From assembly GCF_029846275.1 (NCBI RefSeq), contig NZ_JARVWS010000002.1:62001-126000 (forward strand): a stretch of 64,000 nt of DNA. The letters run 5' to 3'. The notes below the pieces were generated by a model. The model saw nothing but the letters and a program-made list of their open reading frames with translations. It was not told where the DNA came from and did not search any database. This document shows positions 35,025 through 45,443 of the stretch, one piece after another (within the stretch, counting starts at the first letter, position 1; the number at the start of each line of letters is the position of its first letter). This DNA comes from Nocardioides sp. CER19. GTDB taxonomy: Bacteria > Actinomycetota > Actinomycetes > Propionibacteriales > Nocardioidaceae. Made by a program: the position numbers and the translations under genes.

Positions 35025-37378
35025 CGGTCTCGACAGGCGCGACCAGCGGTGGCGTCGAGAAGGCGGACCTCGTCACCCTCACCATCGACGGCGTCGAGGT
35101 GAGCGTGCCTGCGGGCACGCTGGTCATCCGTGCCGCCGAGCAGGCCGGCATCCAGATCCCGCGCTTCTGCGACCACCCGCTGCTGGCGCCGGTCGGTGCC
35201 TGCCGCCAGTGCCTGGTCGACGTACCCGACGCCGGCAACGGTCGCGGCTTCCCGAAGCCGCAGGCCTCGTGCACCATCCCGGTCGCCGAGGGCATGGTCG
35301 TCTCGACCGTCAACGAGACCGCGACCAAGGCGCAGAACGGGATCATGGAGTTCCTCCTGATCAACCACCCGCTCGACTGCCCGGTCTGCGACAAGGGCGG
35401 CGAGTGCCCGCTGCAGAACCAGGCGATGTCCAACGGTCGCGGCGAGTCCCGCTTCGCCGAGTCGGGCGGTATCAAGCGGACGTTCCCGAAGCCGATCCAC
35501 CTCTCGCCGAACGTGCTTCTCGACCGTGAGCGCTGCATCGTGTGCCAGCGCTGCACGCGGTTCTCCGACGAGATCGCCGGGGACCCGTTCATCGCGCTGA
35601 TCGAGCGGGGCGCCCAGCAGCAGATCGGCATCGCGGAGAACGCCCCGTTCTCGTCGTACTTCTCCGGCAACACGATCCAGATCTGCCCCGTCGGCGCGCT
35701 GACCAGCGAGGAGTACCGCTTCCGCAGCCGTCCCTTCGACCTGGTCTCCACGCCCGGCGTCACCGAGCACGACTCCAGCGGTGCCGCGATCCGCGTCGAC
35801 CACCGTCGCGGCAAGGTGGTGCGACGGCTGGCCGGCGACGACCCGGAGGTCAACGAGGAGTGGATCACCGACAAGGACCGGTTCGGCTTCGCCTACCTCT
35901 ACGGCGCCGACCGGATCACCTACCCGCAGATCCGTGAGGACGGCGCGCTGCGCCCCGCCTCGTGGCTCGAGGCGTTCGAGGTCGCCGCGCGCGGGCTCGC
36001 CGCCGCCGGTGGCACCGGCGTGCTGCCCGGCGGCCGGCTCACGCTCGAGGACGCCCGGGCGTACGCCGCCTTCGCCCGGGAGACCCTCGGCACCGAGGAC
36101 GTCGACTTCCGTGCCCGCCCGCTGTCCGCCGAGGAGGTCCCCTTCCTCGACGAGCACGTGAGGGGCACCGGCCTCGGCGTCACGTACGCCGACCTGGAGT
36201 CCGCGCCGGTCGTCGTGCTGGCCGGTCTGGAGCCCGAGGACGAGGCCGGCACGATCTTCCTGCGCCTGCGCAAGTCCGTCCGAGCCGGGCGGACCCGCGT
36301 CGTCGCGCTGTCGCCGTTCACGACCCGCGGCCTCGGCAAGCTGTCGGCGACCGTCGTCCCGACGGCGCCCGGCGACGAGGCGGCCGCGCTGTCCTCGCTG
36401 CTCGGGCACGCCGACCACGGCCTCGACTCCCGCGCCGTGATCCTCGTCGGCGAGCGGCTGGCGACCTCGCCGGGCGCGCTCGCCGCGGCGGCCGACCTGG
36501 CCGCGAAGTCGGGTGCCCGGCTCGCCTGGGTGCCCCGTCGTGCCGGCGACCGGGGCGCCGTCGAGGCCGGCCTGCTGCCGGGCGTCGGCGGACGGGACGC
36601 CGACGAGATCGTCCGGGCTGTCCTCTCCGGTGAGATCGGCGGTCTGGTGGTCGGCGGCGTCGACCCCGACGACACCGGCGACCCGGCCGCGTTCCGTGCC
36701 GCGCTCGACGCGGCCGCGTTCGTCGTCAGCCTCGAACTGCGGGAGACCGACGTGACCCGCGCCGCCGACGTGGTGCTCCCCGTTGCGGCGATCACCGACA
36801 AGGCCGGCACGTTCGTCAGCTGGGAGGGCCGCGAGCGGTCCTTCCCGCAGATCTTCCACAATCCGCAGGCGCTCACGGATGCCCGCGTGCTGCGGGGCAT
36901 CGCCGACGAGCTCGGTGCGCTCGGGTCGCGTGGTCTCGATACGCCCTCGCTCGTTCCTCGCGAGGGCTACTCGACCAGCGACAGGGTCGGCAACAGACTC
37001 GGTGGTCGAGCGGCGAGCGCCAGCGAGCGTCTCGGTGGTCGAGTAGCGAGCGCCAGCGAGCGTATCGAGACCCCCGCCAGCGAGCGGCCGTTCAAGCTGG
37101 CGACCTGGAGGCTGCTCCTCGACAACGGCGCGCTGCAGCAGGGCGACAAGGCGCTCGCGGCCACGGCCCGACCGCCGGTCGCGCGGCTGAGCGCCGCCAG
37201 CATCGAGCGGCTCGGGACGACCGTGACGGTCACCGGCGACCGCGGCTCCGTCACGGTCCCCGCCGAGGTCGCCGACATCGCCGACGACGTCGTCTGGCTG
37301 CCGACGAGCTCGACGGGACGTGGCCTGCTCGCCGACGTCGCGTCGCCGGGTTCACGAGTGGAGGTCACCGGTGCTTGA
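35021..37378 (+). CDS. nuoG: NADH-quinone oxidoreductase subunit G, lacking N7 cluster ligands
   Basis: The 75-kDa subunit, 785 residues. N1b ligands are Cys50, 61, 64 and 84; N4 is His116, Cys120, 123 and 129; N5 is Cys172, 175, 178 and 222. At the C-x2-C-x3-C-x27-C positions of N7, this protein has Thr248, Asp251, Ala255 and Thr283, so the cluster is absent. The molybdopterin-like domain follows. Residues 637-684 are encoded by three dispersed repeats in a linker, and residues 2-11 by a family B copy. Start overlaps nuoF; stop overlaps nuoH by 8 bp. Confidence 0.96.
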   Translation: MTVSTGATSGGVEKADLVTLTIDGVEVSVPAGTLVIRAAEQAGIQIPRFCDHPLLAPVGACRQCLVDVPDAGNGRGFPKPQASCTIPVAEGMVVSTVNETATKAQNGIMEFLLINHPLDCPVCDKGGECPLQNQAMSNGRGESRFAESGGIKRTFPKPIHLSPNVLLDRERCIVCQRCTRFSDEIAGDPFIALIERGAQQQIGIAENAPFSSYFSGNTIQICPVGALTSEEYRFRSRPFDLVSTPGVTEHDSSGAAIRVDHRRGKVVRRLAGDDPEVNEEWITDKDRFGFAYLYGADRITYPQIREDGALRPASWLEAFEVAARGLAAAGGTGVLPGGRLTLEDARAYAAFARETLGTEDVDFRARPLSAEEVPFLDEHVRGTGLGVTYADLESAPVVVLAGLEPEDEAGTIFLRLRKSVRAGRTRVVALSPFTTRGLGKLSATVVPTAPGDEAAALSSLLGHADHGLDSRAVILVGERLATSPGALAAAADLAAKSGARLAWVPRRAGDRGAVEAGLLPGVGGRDADEIVRAVLSGEIGGLVVGGVDPDDTGDPAAFRAALDAAAFVVSLELRETDVTRAADVVLPVAAITDKAGTFVSWEGRERSFPQIFHNPQALTDARVLRGIADELGALGSRGLDTPSLVPREGYSTSDRVGNRLGGRAASASERLGGRVASASERIETPASERPFKLATWRLLLDNGALQQGDKALAATARPPVARLSAASIERLGTTVTVTGDRGSVTVPAEVADIADDVVWLPTSSTGRGLLADVASPGSRVEVTGA
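35026..35052 (+). repeat. Repeat family B at nuoG 5' end
   Basis: GGTCTCGACAGGCGCGACCA followed by GCGGTGG. It encodes VSTGATSGG right after the start codon, before the ferredoxin-like domain begins. Confidence 0.55.
36931..37072 (+). repeat. Three family A repeat units inside nuoG
   Basis: Unit 1 (36931-36977) is inverted, starts TGGTCTCGATACG and ends CTACTCGACCA, with an internal hairpin GCCCTCGC/GCGAGGGC. Unit 2 (37001-37033) and unit 3 (37034-37072) are direct. Unit 3 is identical over 37 bp (37036-37072) to 40056-40092 in nuoJ. All units are read in open frame. Confidence 0.85.
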
Positions 37379-38657
37379 TCAGTTCGGCCACGACCCGTGG
37401 TGGATCATCATCATCAAGACGGTCCTGGTCTTCCTCGTCCTGGTGCTGCTGACGCTCTTCAACATCTGGTGGGAGCGTCGTGTGGTGGCCCGGATGCAGC
37501 ACCGCATCGGCCCCAACGTCAACGGCCCCTTCGGCCTGCTGCAGTCACTCGCCGACGGCGTGAAGCTGGCCCTGAAGGAGGACATCATCCCCAAGGCGGC
37601 CGACAAGGTCGTCTACCTGCTGGCGCCGATCATCGTGGTCGTCCCGGCGTTCGTGACGTTCTCCGTGATCCCGTTCGGGCCCGAGGTCAACTTCTTCGGC
37701 CACGAGACGCCGCTCCAGCTGACCGACATGCCGGTCGCGGTGCTGTTCGTCATGGCGATCGCCAGCATCGGCATCTACGGCATCGTGCTCGGCGGCTGGG
37801 CGTCCGGGTCGACGTACTCCCTGCTCGGCGGCATCCGCTCCAGCGCCCAGATGATCTCCTACGAGGTCGCGATGGGGCTCGCGCTCGTCGCGGTCTTCCT
37901 CTACGCCGGCAGCCTGTCGACCAGCGAGATCGTCGCCGCGCAGGACAACCTGTGGTTCGGCCTCACGCTGCTGCCGAGCTTCATCATCTACTGCATCGCG
38001 ATGGTCGGTGAGACCAACCGGGCGCCGTTTGACCTCCCGGAGGCGGAGGGCGAGCTGGTGGGCGGCTTCCACACCGAGTACTCCAGCCTGAAGTTCGCGC
38101 TGTTCTTCCTCGCCGAGTACATCAACATGGCGACCGTCTCCGCCCTGGCGACGACCCTGTTCCTCGGCGGCTGGCACGCGCCGTTCTGGATCGACCACAT
38201 CTGGGAGGGCGCCAACAGCGGCTACTGGCCGGTGCTGTGGTTCTTCGGCAAGGTGCTGTTCTTCATCTTCATCTTCATCTGGCTGCGCGGCTCACTGCCG
38301 CGACTGCGCTACGACCAGTTCATGGCGCTCGGCTGGAAGGTGCTCATCCCGGTCAGCCTGGTGTGGCTCGTCGCCGTCGCCACCGTCAAGGCGATCCAGC
38401 TCGAGGGCGGCCTCGACCGGCCGACCCTGCTCATCGCGCTCGGCGTCCTCGTCGTCGCGCTGCTGGTCGTCTCGTTCTGGCCCACCCGCAAGACCGAGGA
38501 CACCGCCGAGCCGAAGGTCGGGGTCTCGACCGGCTCCACCAACGGCGGCCGCGGCTTCCCGACCCCGCCCATGCCCACCGGTGGCGCCGTCCGCGGCGCC
38601 GCGCAGCCGCTGAGCTTCACGCAGCAGGGCCGCACCGTGGTCCGAGAGGAGGCCTGA
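37371..38657 (+). CDS. nuoH: NADH-quinone oxidoreductase subunit H
   Basis: Membrane subunit forming part of the quinone cavity; 428 residues, about eight helices. Signatures are [20 protein letters not shown], followed by [15 protein letters not shown], and [20 protein letters not shown]. The about 55-residue C-terminal tail after the last helix is Gly/Pro/Thr-rich and contains VSTGSTNGG from a family B repeat (38522-38545). Start is GTG within the last codons of nuoG. Confidence 0.97.
   Translation: MLDQFGHDPWWIIIIKTVLVFLVLVLLTLFNIWWERRVVARMQHRIGPNVNGPFGLLQSLADGVKLALKEDIIPKAADKVVYLLAPIIVVVPAFVTFSVIPFGPEVNFFGHETPLQLTDMPVAVLFVMAIASIGIYGIVLGGWASGSTYSLLGGIRSSAQMISYEVAMGLALVAVFLYAGSLSTSEIVAAQDNLWFGLTLLPSFIIYCIAMVGETNRAPFDLPEAEGELVGGFHTEYSSLKFALFFLAEYINMATVSALATTLFLGGWHAPFWIDHIWEGANSGYWPVLWFFGKVLFFIFIFIWLRGSLPRLRYDQFMALGWKVLIPVSLVWLVAVATVKAIQLEGGLDRPTLLIALGVLVVALLVVSFWPTRKTEDTAEPKVGVSTGSTNGGRGFPTPPMPTGGAVRGAAQPLSFTQQGRTVVREEA
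38522..38545 (+). repeat. Repeat family B in nuoH 3' region
   Basis: GGTCTCGACCGGCTCCACCA plus ACGG. It resembles the nuoF copy at 18 or so of 23 aligned bases and is read in the same protein frame (VSTGSTN versus VSTSSTN). Confidence 0.55.
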
Positions 38658-39229
38658 TGACGCTCAAGGAGTCCCTGTGGGACCCGGTCGCCGGGTTCGG
38701 GGTGACCTTCCGGACCATGTTCAAGAAGGTCGTCACCGAGCAGTACCCGTTCGAGAAGATGCCGACCGCCCCGCGGTTCCACGGCCGGCACCAGCTCAAC
38801 CGCTGGCCCGACGGGCTGGAGAAGTGCGTCGGCTGCGAGCTGTGCGCTTGGGCCTGCCCGGCGGACGCGATCTACGTCGAGGGCGCCTCGAACTCCGAGG
38901 ACGAGCGGTTCAGCCCCGGTGAGCGCTACGGCCGCGTCTACCAGATCAACTACCTGCGCTGCATCCTGTGCGGGCTGTGCATCGAGGCGTGCCCGACCCG
39001 GGCGCTCACGATGACCAACGAGTACGAGCTGGCCGACGACAACCGCGCCGACCTCATCTACGAGAAGCAGGACCTGCTCGCCCCGCTGCTGCCGGGCATG
39101 GAGCAGCCGCCGCACCCGATGCGGCTCTCCGACGACGAGGGCGACTACTACCGCGGCACCTACGCCAACCCGGCGTTCGCCGCCGAGTTCGCCGCTCGCC
39201 GGGCGGAGTCGGCGGAGGTGGCGGAGTGA
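38657..39229 (+). CDS. nuoI: NADH-quinone oxidoreductase subunit I
   Basis: Ferredoxin-type subunit of 190 residues with two [4Fe-4S] clusters (N6a, N6b): [12 protein letters not shown] and [12 protein letters not shown]. It links NuoG to NuoB. The ATG overlaps the nuoH stop by one base (TGATG), and the stop overlaps nuoJ (GTGA). Confidence 0.97.
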   Translation: MTLKESLWDPVAGFGVTFRTMFKKVVTEQYPFEKMPTAPRFHGRHQLNRWPDGLEKCVGCELCAWACPADAIYVEGASNSEDERFSPGERYGRVYQINYLRCILCGLCIEACPTRALTMTNEYELADDNRADLIYEKQDLLAPLLPGMEQPPHPMRLSDDEGDYYRGTYANPAFAAEFAARRAESAEVAE

Positions 39230-40110
39230 GCGCCGCGTTCTGGACCCTGGCGCCGATCATGGTGATCGCCGCGCTCGGGATCCTCTTCGTCCGCAAGGCG
39301 GTGCACGCGGCGCTGCTGCTGGCCGTGGTCATGATCAGCCTCGCCGTGCAGTACGCCGCCCTCGACGCGACCTTCCTGTTCGCGGTGCAGATCGTCGTCT
39401 ACACCGGCGCGATCCTGACGCTGTTCCTCTTCGTCGTGATGCTCGTCGGCGTCGACGCGTCTGACTCGATCGTCGAGACGATCCGCGGCCAGCGGCTGCT
39501 CGCGATCGTCGGCGGGCTGGTCCTCGGCCTGACGCTGGTGATCGGCGTGGCGCAGATGAGCCTCGGCACGATGACCGGCCTCACGACCGCCAACAAGGGC
39601 GGCAACATCCAGGCGCTGGCGAACCTGATCTTCTCCCGCTACGTCTTCGCCTTCGAGGTCACCAGCGCGCTGCTGATCACCGCGGCGATCGGTGCGATGG
39701 TGCTCGCGCACCGCGAGCGGCTCGACCCGAAGGTCACGCAGGCCGGCCTGGCCGCCCAGCGCATCCGGGCCTTCTCCGAGACCGGCGAGCACCCCGGCCC
39801 GCTGCCGCCGCCGGGCACCTACGCCCGGCACAACGCGGTCGACACCCCTGCCCTGCTCCCGGACGGTACGACGTCCGACGCCTCGGTCAACCGGGTGCTC
39901 GCCGCCCGCGGGGCGGTCCGGACGATCCCGCAGGAGCCCGGGCTCACTGGTCTCGATACGCCCTCGCCTAGCGGCTCGGGCTACTCGACCAGCGGAAGTG
40001 AGGGCGACGCAGGCTCCGCTGGTCGCATCAAGACCGAGGGCGACGCAGGCTCCGCTGGTCGAGTAGCGAGCGCCAGCGAGCGTATCGAGACCGAGGAGGA
40101 CGCCGAATGA
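39226..40110 (+). CDS. nuoJ: NADH-quinone oxidoreductase subunit J with repeat-derived tail
   Basis: Membrane subunit with five helices in residues 1-165 ([21 protein letters not shown] is the signature, shown in the conserved helix 3). It has 294 residues, well above the usual length. Residues about 165-240 form a cytoplasmic extension common in actinobacteria; residues 241-290 are wholly encoded by dispersed repeats ([15 protein letters not shown] twice, [11 protein letters not shown]). Overlaps nuoI and nuoK by 4 bp. Confidence 0.94.
   Translation: MSAAFWTLAPIMVIAALGILFVRKAVHAALLLAVVMISLAVQYAALDATFLFAVQIVVYTGAILTLFLFVVMLVGVDASDSIVETIRGQRLLAIVGGLVLGLTLVIGVAQMSLGTMTGLTTANKGGNIQALANLIFSRYVFAFEVTSALLITAAIGAMVLAHRERLDPKVTQAGLAAQRIRAFSETGEHPGPLPPPGTYARHNAVDTPALLPDGTTSDASVNRVLAARGAVRTIPQEPGLTGLDTPSPSGSGYSTSGSEGDAGSAGRIKTEGDAGSAGRVASASERIETEEDAE
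39948..40092 (+). repeat. Composite repeat forming the nuoJ C-terminal tail
   Basis: An inverted family A unit (39948-39991) is followed by two identical 26-bp direct repeats at 40000-40025 and 40036-40061, each starting GAGGGCGACGCAGG, and a direct family A unit (40055-40092). The first 26-bp copy is followed by CATCAAGACC, a deletion-like remnant of a family A unit. Confidence 0.85.
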
Positions 40111-40409
40111 ACGACGTGACGCCGTACATCGTCCTGAGCTCGATCCTGTTCACCATCGGCGCGGTGGGGGTGCTGACCCGGCGCAACGCGATCGTGGCCT
40201 TCATGAGCGTGGAGCTCATGCTCAACGCCGCCAACCTCGCGCTGGTCGCGTTCTCCTACCAGCACGGCAACCTCGACGGCCAGATCGCGGCGTTCTTCGT
40301 CATGGTCGTCGCCGCCGCCGAGGTCGTGGTCGGGCTCGCGATCATCATGACCATCTTCCGGACCCGTCGCTCGGCCTCCGTCGACGACGCCAGCCTGCTG
40401 AAGTTCTGA
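40107..40409 (+). CDS. nuoK: NADH-quinone oxidoreductase subunit K
   Basis: Small antiporter-like membrane subunit of 100 residues with three helices. Conserved glutamates are in [15 protein letters not shown] and [13 protein letters not shown]. Coupled to nuoJ by ATGA and 8 bp before nuoL. Confidence 0.97.
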   Translation: MNDVTPYIVLSSILFTIGAVGVLTRRNAIVAFMSVELMLNAANLALVAFSYQHGNLDGQIAAFFVMVVAAAEVVVGLAIIMTIFRTRRSASVDDASLLKF

Positions 40410-40417
40410 GGCCGTAG

Positions 40418-42346
40418 ATGCCCCTCCTCGATGTGAACAGCATCCCCGTCGTCGACCCTGCCCACGCGGACGGCGTCTTCACCCTGCTCTGGCTGGTCAT
40501 CGCCCTGCCGGCCCTCGGTGCCGCGATCCTGCTGGTGGGCGGGCGCCGTACCGACGGATGGGGCCCGTTGCTGGCCACACTGCTCCCGATCGGCAGCTTC
40601 CTGCTCAGCCTCGTGATGTTCGTGGTCGCGCTGGGCCGCGACGACGGCGACCGGCAGGTGAAGCAGCACCTCTACACGTGGATGCACACCGGCCACCTCA
40701 ACGTCGGCATGGACCTGCTCTACGACCCGCTGAGCAGCCTGTTCCTGCTGCTCATCACCGGCGTCGGCAGCCTCATCCACATCTACTCGCTGGGCTACAT
40801 GGCCCACGACGACCGCAAGCGGCGCTTCTTCGCCTATCTCAACCTCTTCGTCGCGGCGATGCTCACGCTGGTGCTCGCCGAGAACTACATCGCGCTCTTC
40901 CTCGGCTGGGAGGGCGTCGGCCTGGCGTCCTACCTGCTCATCGGGTTCTGGCAGCACAAGCCGTCCGCCGCGGCCGCCGCGAAGAAGGCGTTCGTGATGA
41001 ACCGCGTGGGTGACATGGGGATGAGCCTCGCGATCATGCTCGTGTTCGTCACGTTCGGCTCGACGAGCTTCAGCGTGATCAGCCAGGCGACCGGTGACGC
41101 GAGCGAGACGCGGATGAACATCCTCGGCCTCCTCCTCCTGCTCGGCGCCTGCGGCAAGTCGGCCCAGGTGCCGCTGCAGGCCTGGCTCCTCGACGCGATG
41201 GAGGGTCCGACCCCGGTCTCGGCGCTCATCCACGCGGCCACCATGGTGACCGCCGGCGTCTACCTGATCGTCCGGTCCAACTTCGTCTTCGAGCACGCGC
41301 CCGCCGCGCAGACGGTGGTCGTGATCGTCGCGGTCGTGACGCTCCTGTGGGGAGCGATCATCGGAACCGCCAAGGACGACATCAAGAAGGTGCTGGCCGG
41401 CTCCACGATGAGCCAGATCGGCTACATGATGCTGGGCGCCGGCCTGGGCGTCGCGGGTTACGCGTTCGCGATCTTCCACCTGCTCACGCACGGCTTCTTC
41501 AAGGCCAACATGTTCCTCGGCGCCGGCTCGGTCATGCACGGCATGGACGACGACGTCGACATGCGCCACTACGGGCTGGTGCGCAAGGCCATGCCGGTCA
41601 CGTTCCTGACCTTCACCATGGGCTACCTCGCGATCATCGGCTTCCCCGGGTTCTCCGGGTTCTGGAGCAAGGACAAGATCATCGAGTCAGCGCTCCACGA
41701 CAACTGGGTGGTCGGTGTCCTCGCGCTGCTGGGCGCCGGCGTCACCGGCTTCTACATGACCCGGCTGATGCTGATGACGTTCTTCACCGAGAAGCGGTGG
41801 CGCCAGGGCGTCCACCCGCACGAGTCACCGCAGGTCATGACGGGGCCCCTGATCGTGCTCGCCGCCCTCAGCGTCCTCGGCGGCGTCATGCTCATCGGCG
41901 ACTGGATCGTCGACTACCTCGGGCCGGTCGTCGGGACCCCCGAGCACGAGTCCGGCGGGCTGCCCGGCTGGGCCGTCTCGACCCTCACCGTCGTGGTCGT
42001 CGCGATCGGCGTCGGGGTCGCCTGGCTCCTCGTCGGCCGCCGTCCGGTCCCCGACGTCGCGCCGCAGAAGGTCGCCTGGCCGGTCACGGTGGCCCGTCAC
42101 GACCTCTACGGCGACACGATCAACGACACCCTGGTCGTCCGGCCGAGCGAGCACGTCACCCGCACGCTCGTCGACACCGACAAGTACGTCGTCGACGGAC
42201 TGCTCACCGGCGGCCCGGTGGCCGTCGGTGCCGTCGCGGGCCTGCTCCGGCGGGTCCAGAACGGCTACGTCCGCTCCTACGCACTCTCCGTCCTCGGCGG
42301 CACCCTCGTCGTGGTCCTGGCCCTGCTGGCGGTGAACCTCACATGA
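40418..42346 (+). CDS. nuoL: NADH-quinone oxidoreductase subunit L
   Basis: Distal antiporter-like proton-pumping subunit, 642 residues, about 15-16 helices. Conserved residues are in [17 protein letters not shown] (Glu), [42 protein letters not shown] and the lysine in [19 protein letters not shown]. The C-terminal region includes the long lateral helix. Overlaps nuoM by 4 bp. Confidence 0.97.
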   Translation: MPLLDVNSIPVVDPAHADGVFTLLWLVIALPALGAAILLVGGRRTDGWGPLLATLLPIGSFLLSLVMFVVALGRDDGDRQVKQHLYTWMHTGHLNVGMDLLYDPLSSLFLLLITGVGSLIHIYSLGYMAHDDRKRRFFAYLNLFVAAMLTLVLAENYIALFLGWEGVGLASYLLIGFWQHKPSAAAAAKKAFVMNRVGDMGMSLAIMLVFVTFGSTSFSVISQATGDASETRMNILGLLLLLGACGKSAQVPLQAWLLDAMEGPTPVSALIHAATMVTAGVYLIVRSNFVFEHAPAAQTVVVIVAVVTLLWGAIIGTAKDDIKKVLAGSTMSQIGYMMLGAGLGVAGYAFAIFHLLTHGFFKANMFLGAGSVMHGMDDDVDMRHYGLVRKAMPVTFLTFTMGYLAIIGFPGFSGFWSKDKIIESALHDNWVVGVLALLGAGVTGFYMTRLMLMTFFTEKRWRQGVHPHESPQVMTGPLIVLAALSVLGGVMLIGDWIVDYLGPVVGTPEHESGGLPGWAVSTLTVVVVAIGVGVAWLLVGRRPVPDVAPQKVAWPVTVARHDLYGDTINDTLVVRPSEHVTRTLVDTDKYVVDGLLTGGPVAVGAVAGLLRRVQNGYVRSYALSVLGGTLVVVLALLAVNLT

Positions 42347-43854
42347 CGCTGACCATCCTCTGCGCCCTGCCGCTCGTCGGCGCGCTCGTCACGCTGCTGA
42401 CACCCGCGGGCGGAGGCCGGCCGAAGCAGATCGCGCTCGCGTTCTCGCTGCTCGCCCTCATCCAGGGCATCATCGTCGCGGCCCGCTTCGACAAGGGTGA
42501 GCGCGGCTTCCAGATGACCGAGGACGTCACCTGGATCAAGGCCTTCGGCGCCCACTACGCCCTCGGCGTCGACGGCCTCGGCCTGCTCATGGTGCTGCTC
42601 ACGGTGGCGCTCGTGCCGATCGTCCTGGTCGCCGCCTGGCGCGACACCACCCGGTCGTCCTTCTTCGCCTGGGTGCTCGCGCTCGAAGGCTTCTCGCTGG
42701 TCGTCTTCACGGCCACCGACGTGCTGCTCTTCTACGTCGTCTTCGAGGCGACCCTCATCCCGGCCTACTTCCTCATCGGCGGCTTCGGCCGCGAGGGACG
42801 TTCCTGGGCGGCATTGAAGTTCCTCATGTACCAGCTCGGCGGCGGCCTCGTGCTGCTCGCCGGCGTCATCGCGCTCTACGTCGAGTCGGCCCAGACGGGC
42901 GGCGGGCCGTCGTACCTCATCACCGACCTGCAGAAGCTGGACCTCTCGACCGACATCGAGCGCTGGATCTTCATCGCGTTCTTCGTGGCGTTCATGGTCA
43001 AGGCGCCGCTGTTCCCGCTGCACACCTGGCTGGCCGACACGACCGAGAAGGCGACCCCGGCCACGAGCGTGCTGCTGGTCTGCATCCTCGACAAGATCGG
43101 CACGTTCGGGATGCTGCGCTTCTGCCTCGGGCTGTTCCCGAACGCGTCGCAGTGGGCCACGCCCGTCGTCGTGACGCTCGCGCTGATCTCGATCGTCTAC
43201 GGCGCCTTCCTCGCGATCGGCCAGGACGACCTGCTCCGCCTGGTCGGCCTCACGTCGCTGTCGCACTTCGGCTTCATCACCCTGGGCATCTTCGTGTTCA
43301 CCAGCCAGGGCGGCTCCGGCGCGATCCTCTACATGATCAACCACGGAGTGGCGACCGCCGGCCTGTTCCTGGCCGTCGGGTTCCTCCTGCGCCGGCACGG
43401 CACGGTCCGCATCAGCGAGCTGCGCGGCCAGGAGCGGATGACGCCGGTGCTGGCGGGCCTGTTCCTCGTCGCCGGACTCGCGACGCTCGGCCTGCCCGGC
43501 CTCTCCCAGTTCGTCTCGGAGATCCTCGTCCTGATCGGCGCGTTCGACTACCACTGGTGGGTCGGCGCGGTCGCGGTCACCGGCATCGTGCTGGCCGCCG
43601 TCTACGTGCTCTGGGCCTACCAGCGGGTCTTCACCGGACCGGGCGGCGACCCGGCGGTGTCGCCCGCCGAGATCCCGGTGGTGCGCGACCTCGACCGGCG
43701 CGAGGTCGGCGTACTCGCGCCCCTGGTCGTCGCGCTGGTGCTCTTCGGCTTCGTGCCGGGCCCGCTCCTCGACGTGGCCAACCCGACGATCAGCGCGCTG
43801 ATGGAGCACGCCGGCGTGTCCGACGACGCCCCGGTCGTCGCAGGAGGGAAGTGA
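42343..43854 (+). CDS. nuoM: NADH-quinone oxidoreductase subunit M
   Basis: Antiporter-like subunit of 503 residues, about 14 helices. Key segments are [47 protein letters not shown] and [22 protein letters not shown] at 42343 overlaps nuoL, and the stop overlaps nuoN (GTGA). Confidence 0.97.
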   Translation: MTLTILCALPLVGALVTLLTPAGGGRPKQIALAFSLLALIQGIIVAARFDKGERGFQMTEDVTWIKAFGAHYALGVDGLGLLMVLLTVALVPIVLVAAWRDTTRSSFFAWVLALEGFSLVVFTATDVLLFYVVFEATLIPAYFLIGGFGREGRSWAALKFLMYQLGGGLVLLAGVIALYVESAQTGGGPSYLITDLQKLDLSTDIERWIFIAFFVAFMVKAPLFPLHTWLADTTEKATPATSVLLVCILDKIGTFGMLRFCLGLFPNASQWATPVVVTLALISIVYGAFLAIGQDDLLRLVGLTSLSHFGFITLGIFVFTSQGGSGAILYMINHGVATAGLFLAVGFLLRRHGTVRISELRGQERMTPVLAGLFLVAGLATLGLPGLSQFVSEILVLIGAFDYHWWVGAVAVTGIVLAAVYVLWAYQRVFTGPGGDPAVSPAEIPVVRDLDRREVGVLAPLVVALVLFGFVPGPLLDVANPTISALMEHAGVSDDAPVVAGGK

Positions 43855-45443
43855 CCGTGAACTTCACCCAGCCGCACATCGAGTACGCGCAGCTCTGGCC
43901 GCTGTTCGTCGTCTTCGGCGTCGCCTGCGCCGGTGTGCTCGTCGAGGCGTTCGTGCCGCGGCAGAACCGCTACCTCACCCAGATCGGCCTGACCGTCGTC
44001 GGCCTGGTCGTGGCCCTGGCCGGCACCGTCTACGTCGGGGTGAACCTCGACGCGCTCCAGGGTGCCCGGGGTCTCGTCGGCGCCGAGGGTGCGCTGGCGG
44101 TCGACGGGCCGAGCGTCTACCTGTGGGGTCTGGTGCTCGTCTGCGCGATCGGCGGCGCGCTGCTGTTCGCGGAGCGCCGGGTCGAGGGGGGCGTCACCGT
44201 CTTCGCCGGCCAGGCCGCGGCACTGCCCGGCACCACCGCCGAGCGGGAGGCGTCGACCCGCGGCCTCGAGCACACCGAGGTCTACCCGCTGCTGCTGTTC
44301 GCCGTCTTCGGGATGATGCTGTTCCCGGCGGCCAACGACCTCATCATGCTGTTCGCCGCGCTCGAGGTGCTCTCGCTCCCGCTCTACCTGCTCTGCGGTC
44401 TCGCCCGCCGGCGTCGGCTGCTGTCCCAGGAGGCGGCGCTCAAGTACTTCCTCCTCGGCGCCTTCTCCTCCGGCTTCTTCCTCTACGGGCTCGCGCTCGT
44501 CTACGGGTACGCCGGCACGATGCAGTTCTCCGGCATCGCGGCCGCCGTCCAGGGCGACTGGGCCAACCACTCCCTGCTGCTCATCGGCGTCGGGATGATG
44601 AGCGTCGGCCTGCTCTTCAAGGTCGGCGCCGTCCCGTTCCACTCGTGGACGCCCGACGTCTACCAGGGCGCCCCGACGGCCGTCACGGCGTTCATGTCGG
44701 CGGCCACGAAGATCGCCGCCTTCGGCGCGTTCCTCCGCCTCTTCTACGTCGCGTTCGGCGCCGACCGGTGGAGCTGGCAGCCGATGCTCTGGGTGGTCGC
44801 CATCCTGACGATGATCGTCGGCGCGGTGGTGGCGGTCGTGCAGACCGACGTGAAGCGGATGCTCGCCTACTCGTCGATCGCGCACACCGGCTTCCTCCTC
44901 ACCGGCCTCCTCGGCGTGCAGGCGGCGGGCGACCTGGGCAAGGGCGAGATCAGCAGTCTCGAGGCGGTGCTGTTCTACCTGACGACGTACGGCCTGGCGA
45001 TCGTCGGCTCGTTCGCCCTGGTCTCGGTCGTCCGCGACGCGGGTGGCGAGACGAGCCGGTTCGCCGCGTGGGCCGGGCTCGGCCGGCGGGCACCGCTGAC
45101 CGCCGCCGTCTTCGCCTACTTCCTGCTCTCCATGGCCGGCATCCCGCTGACCGCGGGCTTCATCGGCAAGTGGGCGGTCTTCTCCGTCGCGCTGTCGGCG
45201 GGCGCGTGGCCGGTGGTCATCGTCGCCATCGCATCGAGCATCGTGGCGGTGTTCTTCTACGTCCGCTTCATCCTGCTGATGTTCTTCACCGACCGTGAGA
45301 CCGAGGGTGCGGCGGCCGTCACCGCCGCCTCGCCGCTGACGACCGGGGTGATCGCCGTGACGGCGATCGCGACCTTGGTGTTGGGGATCGTGCCGGGTCC
45401 GGTTCTCGATCTCGTGCACCATGCGGGATCATTCATCAGGTGA
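43851..45443 (+). CDS. nuoN: NADH-quinone oxidoreductase subunit N
   Basis: Antiporter-like subunit of 530 residues, about 14 helices. Key segments are MLFAALEVLSLPLYLLCGLAR, FKVGAVPFHSWTPDVYQGAPTAVTAFMSAATK and TDVKRMLAYSSIAHTGFLLTG. The GTG at 43851 overlaps nuoM; a GTG two codons on is possible. The stop overlaps the polyprenyl synthase start. Confidence 0.97.
   Translation: MTVNFTQPHIEYAQLWPLFVVFGVACAGVLVEAFVPRQNRYLTQIGLTVVGLVVALAGTVYVGVNLDALQGARGLVGAEGALAVDGPSVYLWGLVLVCAIGGALLFAERRVEGGVTVFAGQAAALPGTTAEREASTRGLEHTEVYPLLLFAVFGMMLFPAANDLIMLFAALEVLSLPLYLLCGLARRRRLLSQEAALKYFLLGAFSSGFFLYGLALVYGYAGTMQFSGIAAAVQGDWANHSLLLIGVGMMSVGLLFKVGAVPFHSWTPDVYQGAPTAVTAFMSAATKIAAFGAFLRLFYVAFGADRWSWQPMLWVVAILTMIVGAVVAVVQTDVKRMLAYSSIAHTGFLLTGLLGVQAAGDLGKGEISSLEAVLFYLTTYGLAIVGSFALVSVVRDAGGETSRFAAWAGLGRRAPLTAAVFAYFLLSMAGIPLTAGFIGKWAVFSVALSAGAWPVVIVAIASSIVAVFFYVRFILLMFFTDRETEGAAAVTAASPLTTGVIAVTAIATLVLGIVPGPVLDLVHHAGSFIR

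Noticed and set aside
34730..36859. Minus-strand open frame of 709 codons opposite nuoF/nuoG, and similar frames opposite nuoM (42277-43809) and nuoN (43617-45422)
   Set aside because: Low-complexity charged composition, no domains, complete overlap with conserved genes; expected by-product of third-position GC.
36931..40092. CRISPR array
   Set aside because: Repeats of about 38 bp are few, occur in both orientations, are irregularly spaced and lie inside coding frames; there are no spacers or cas genes.
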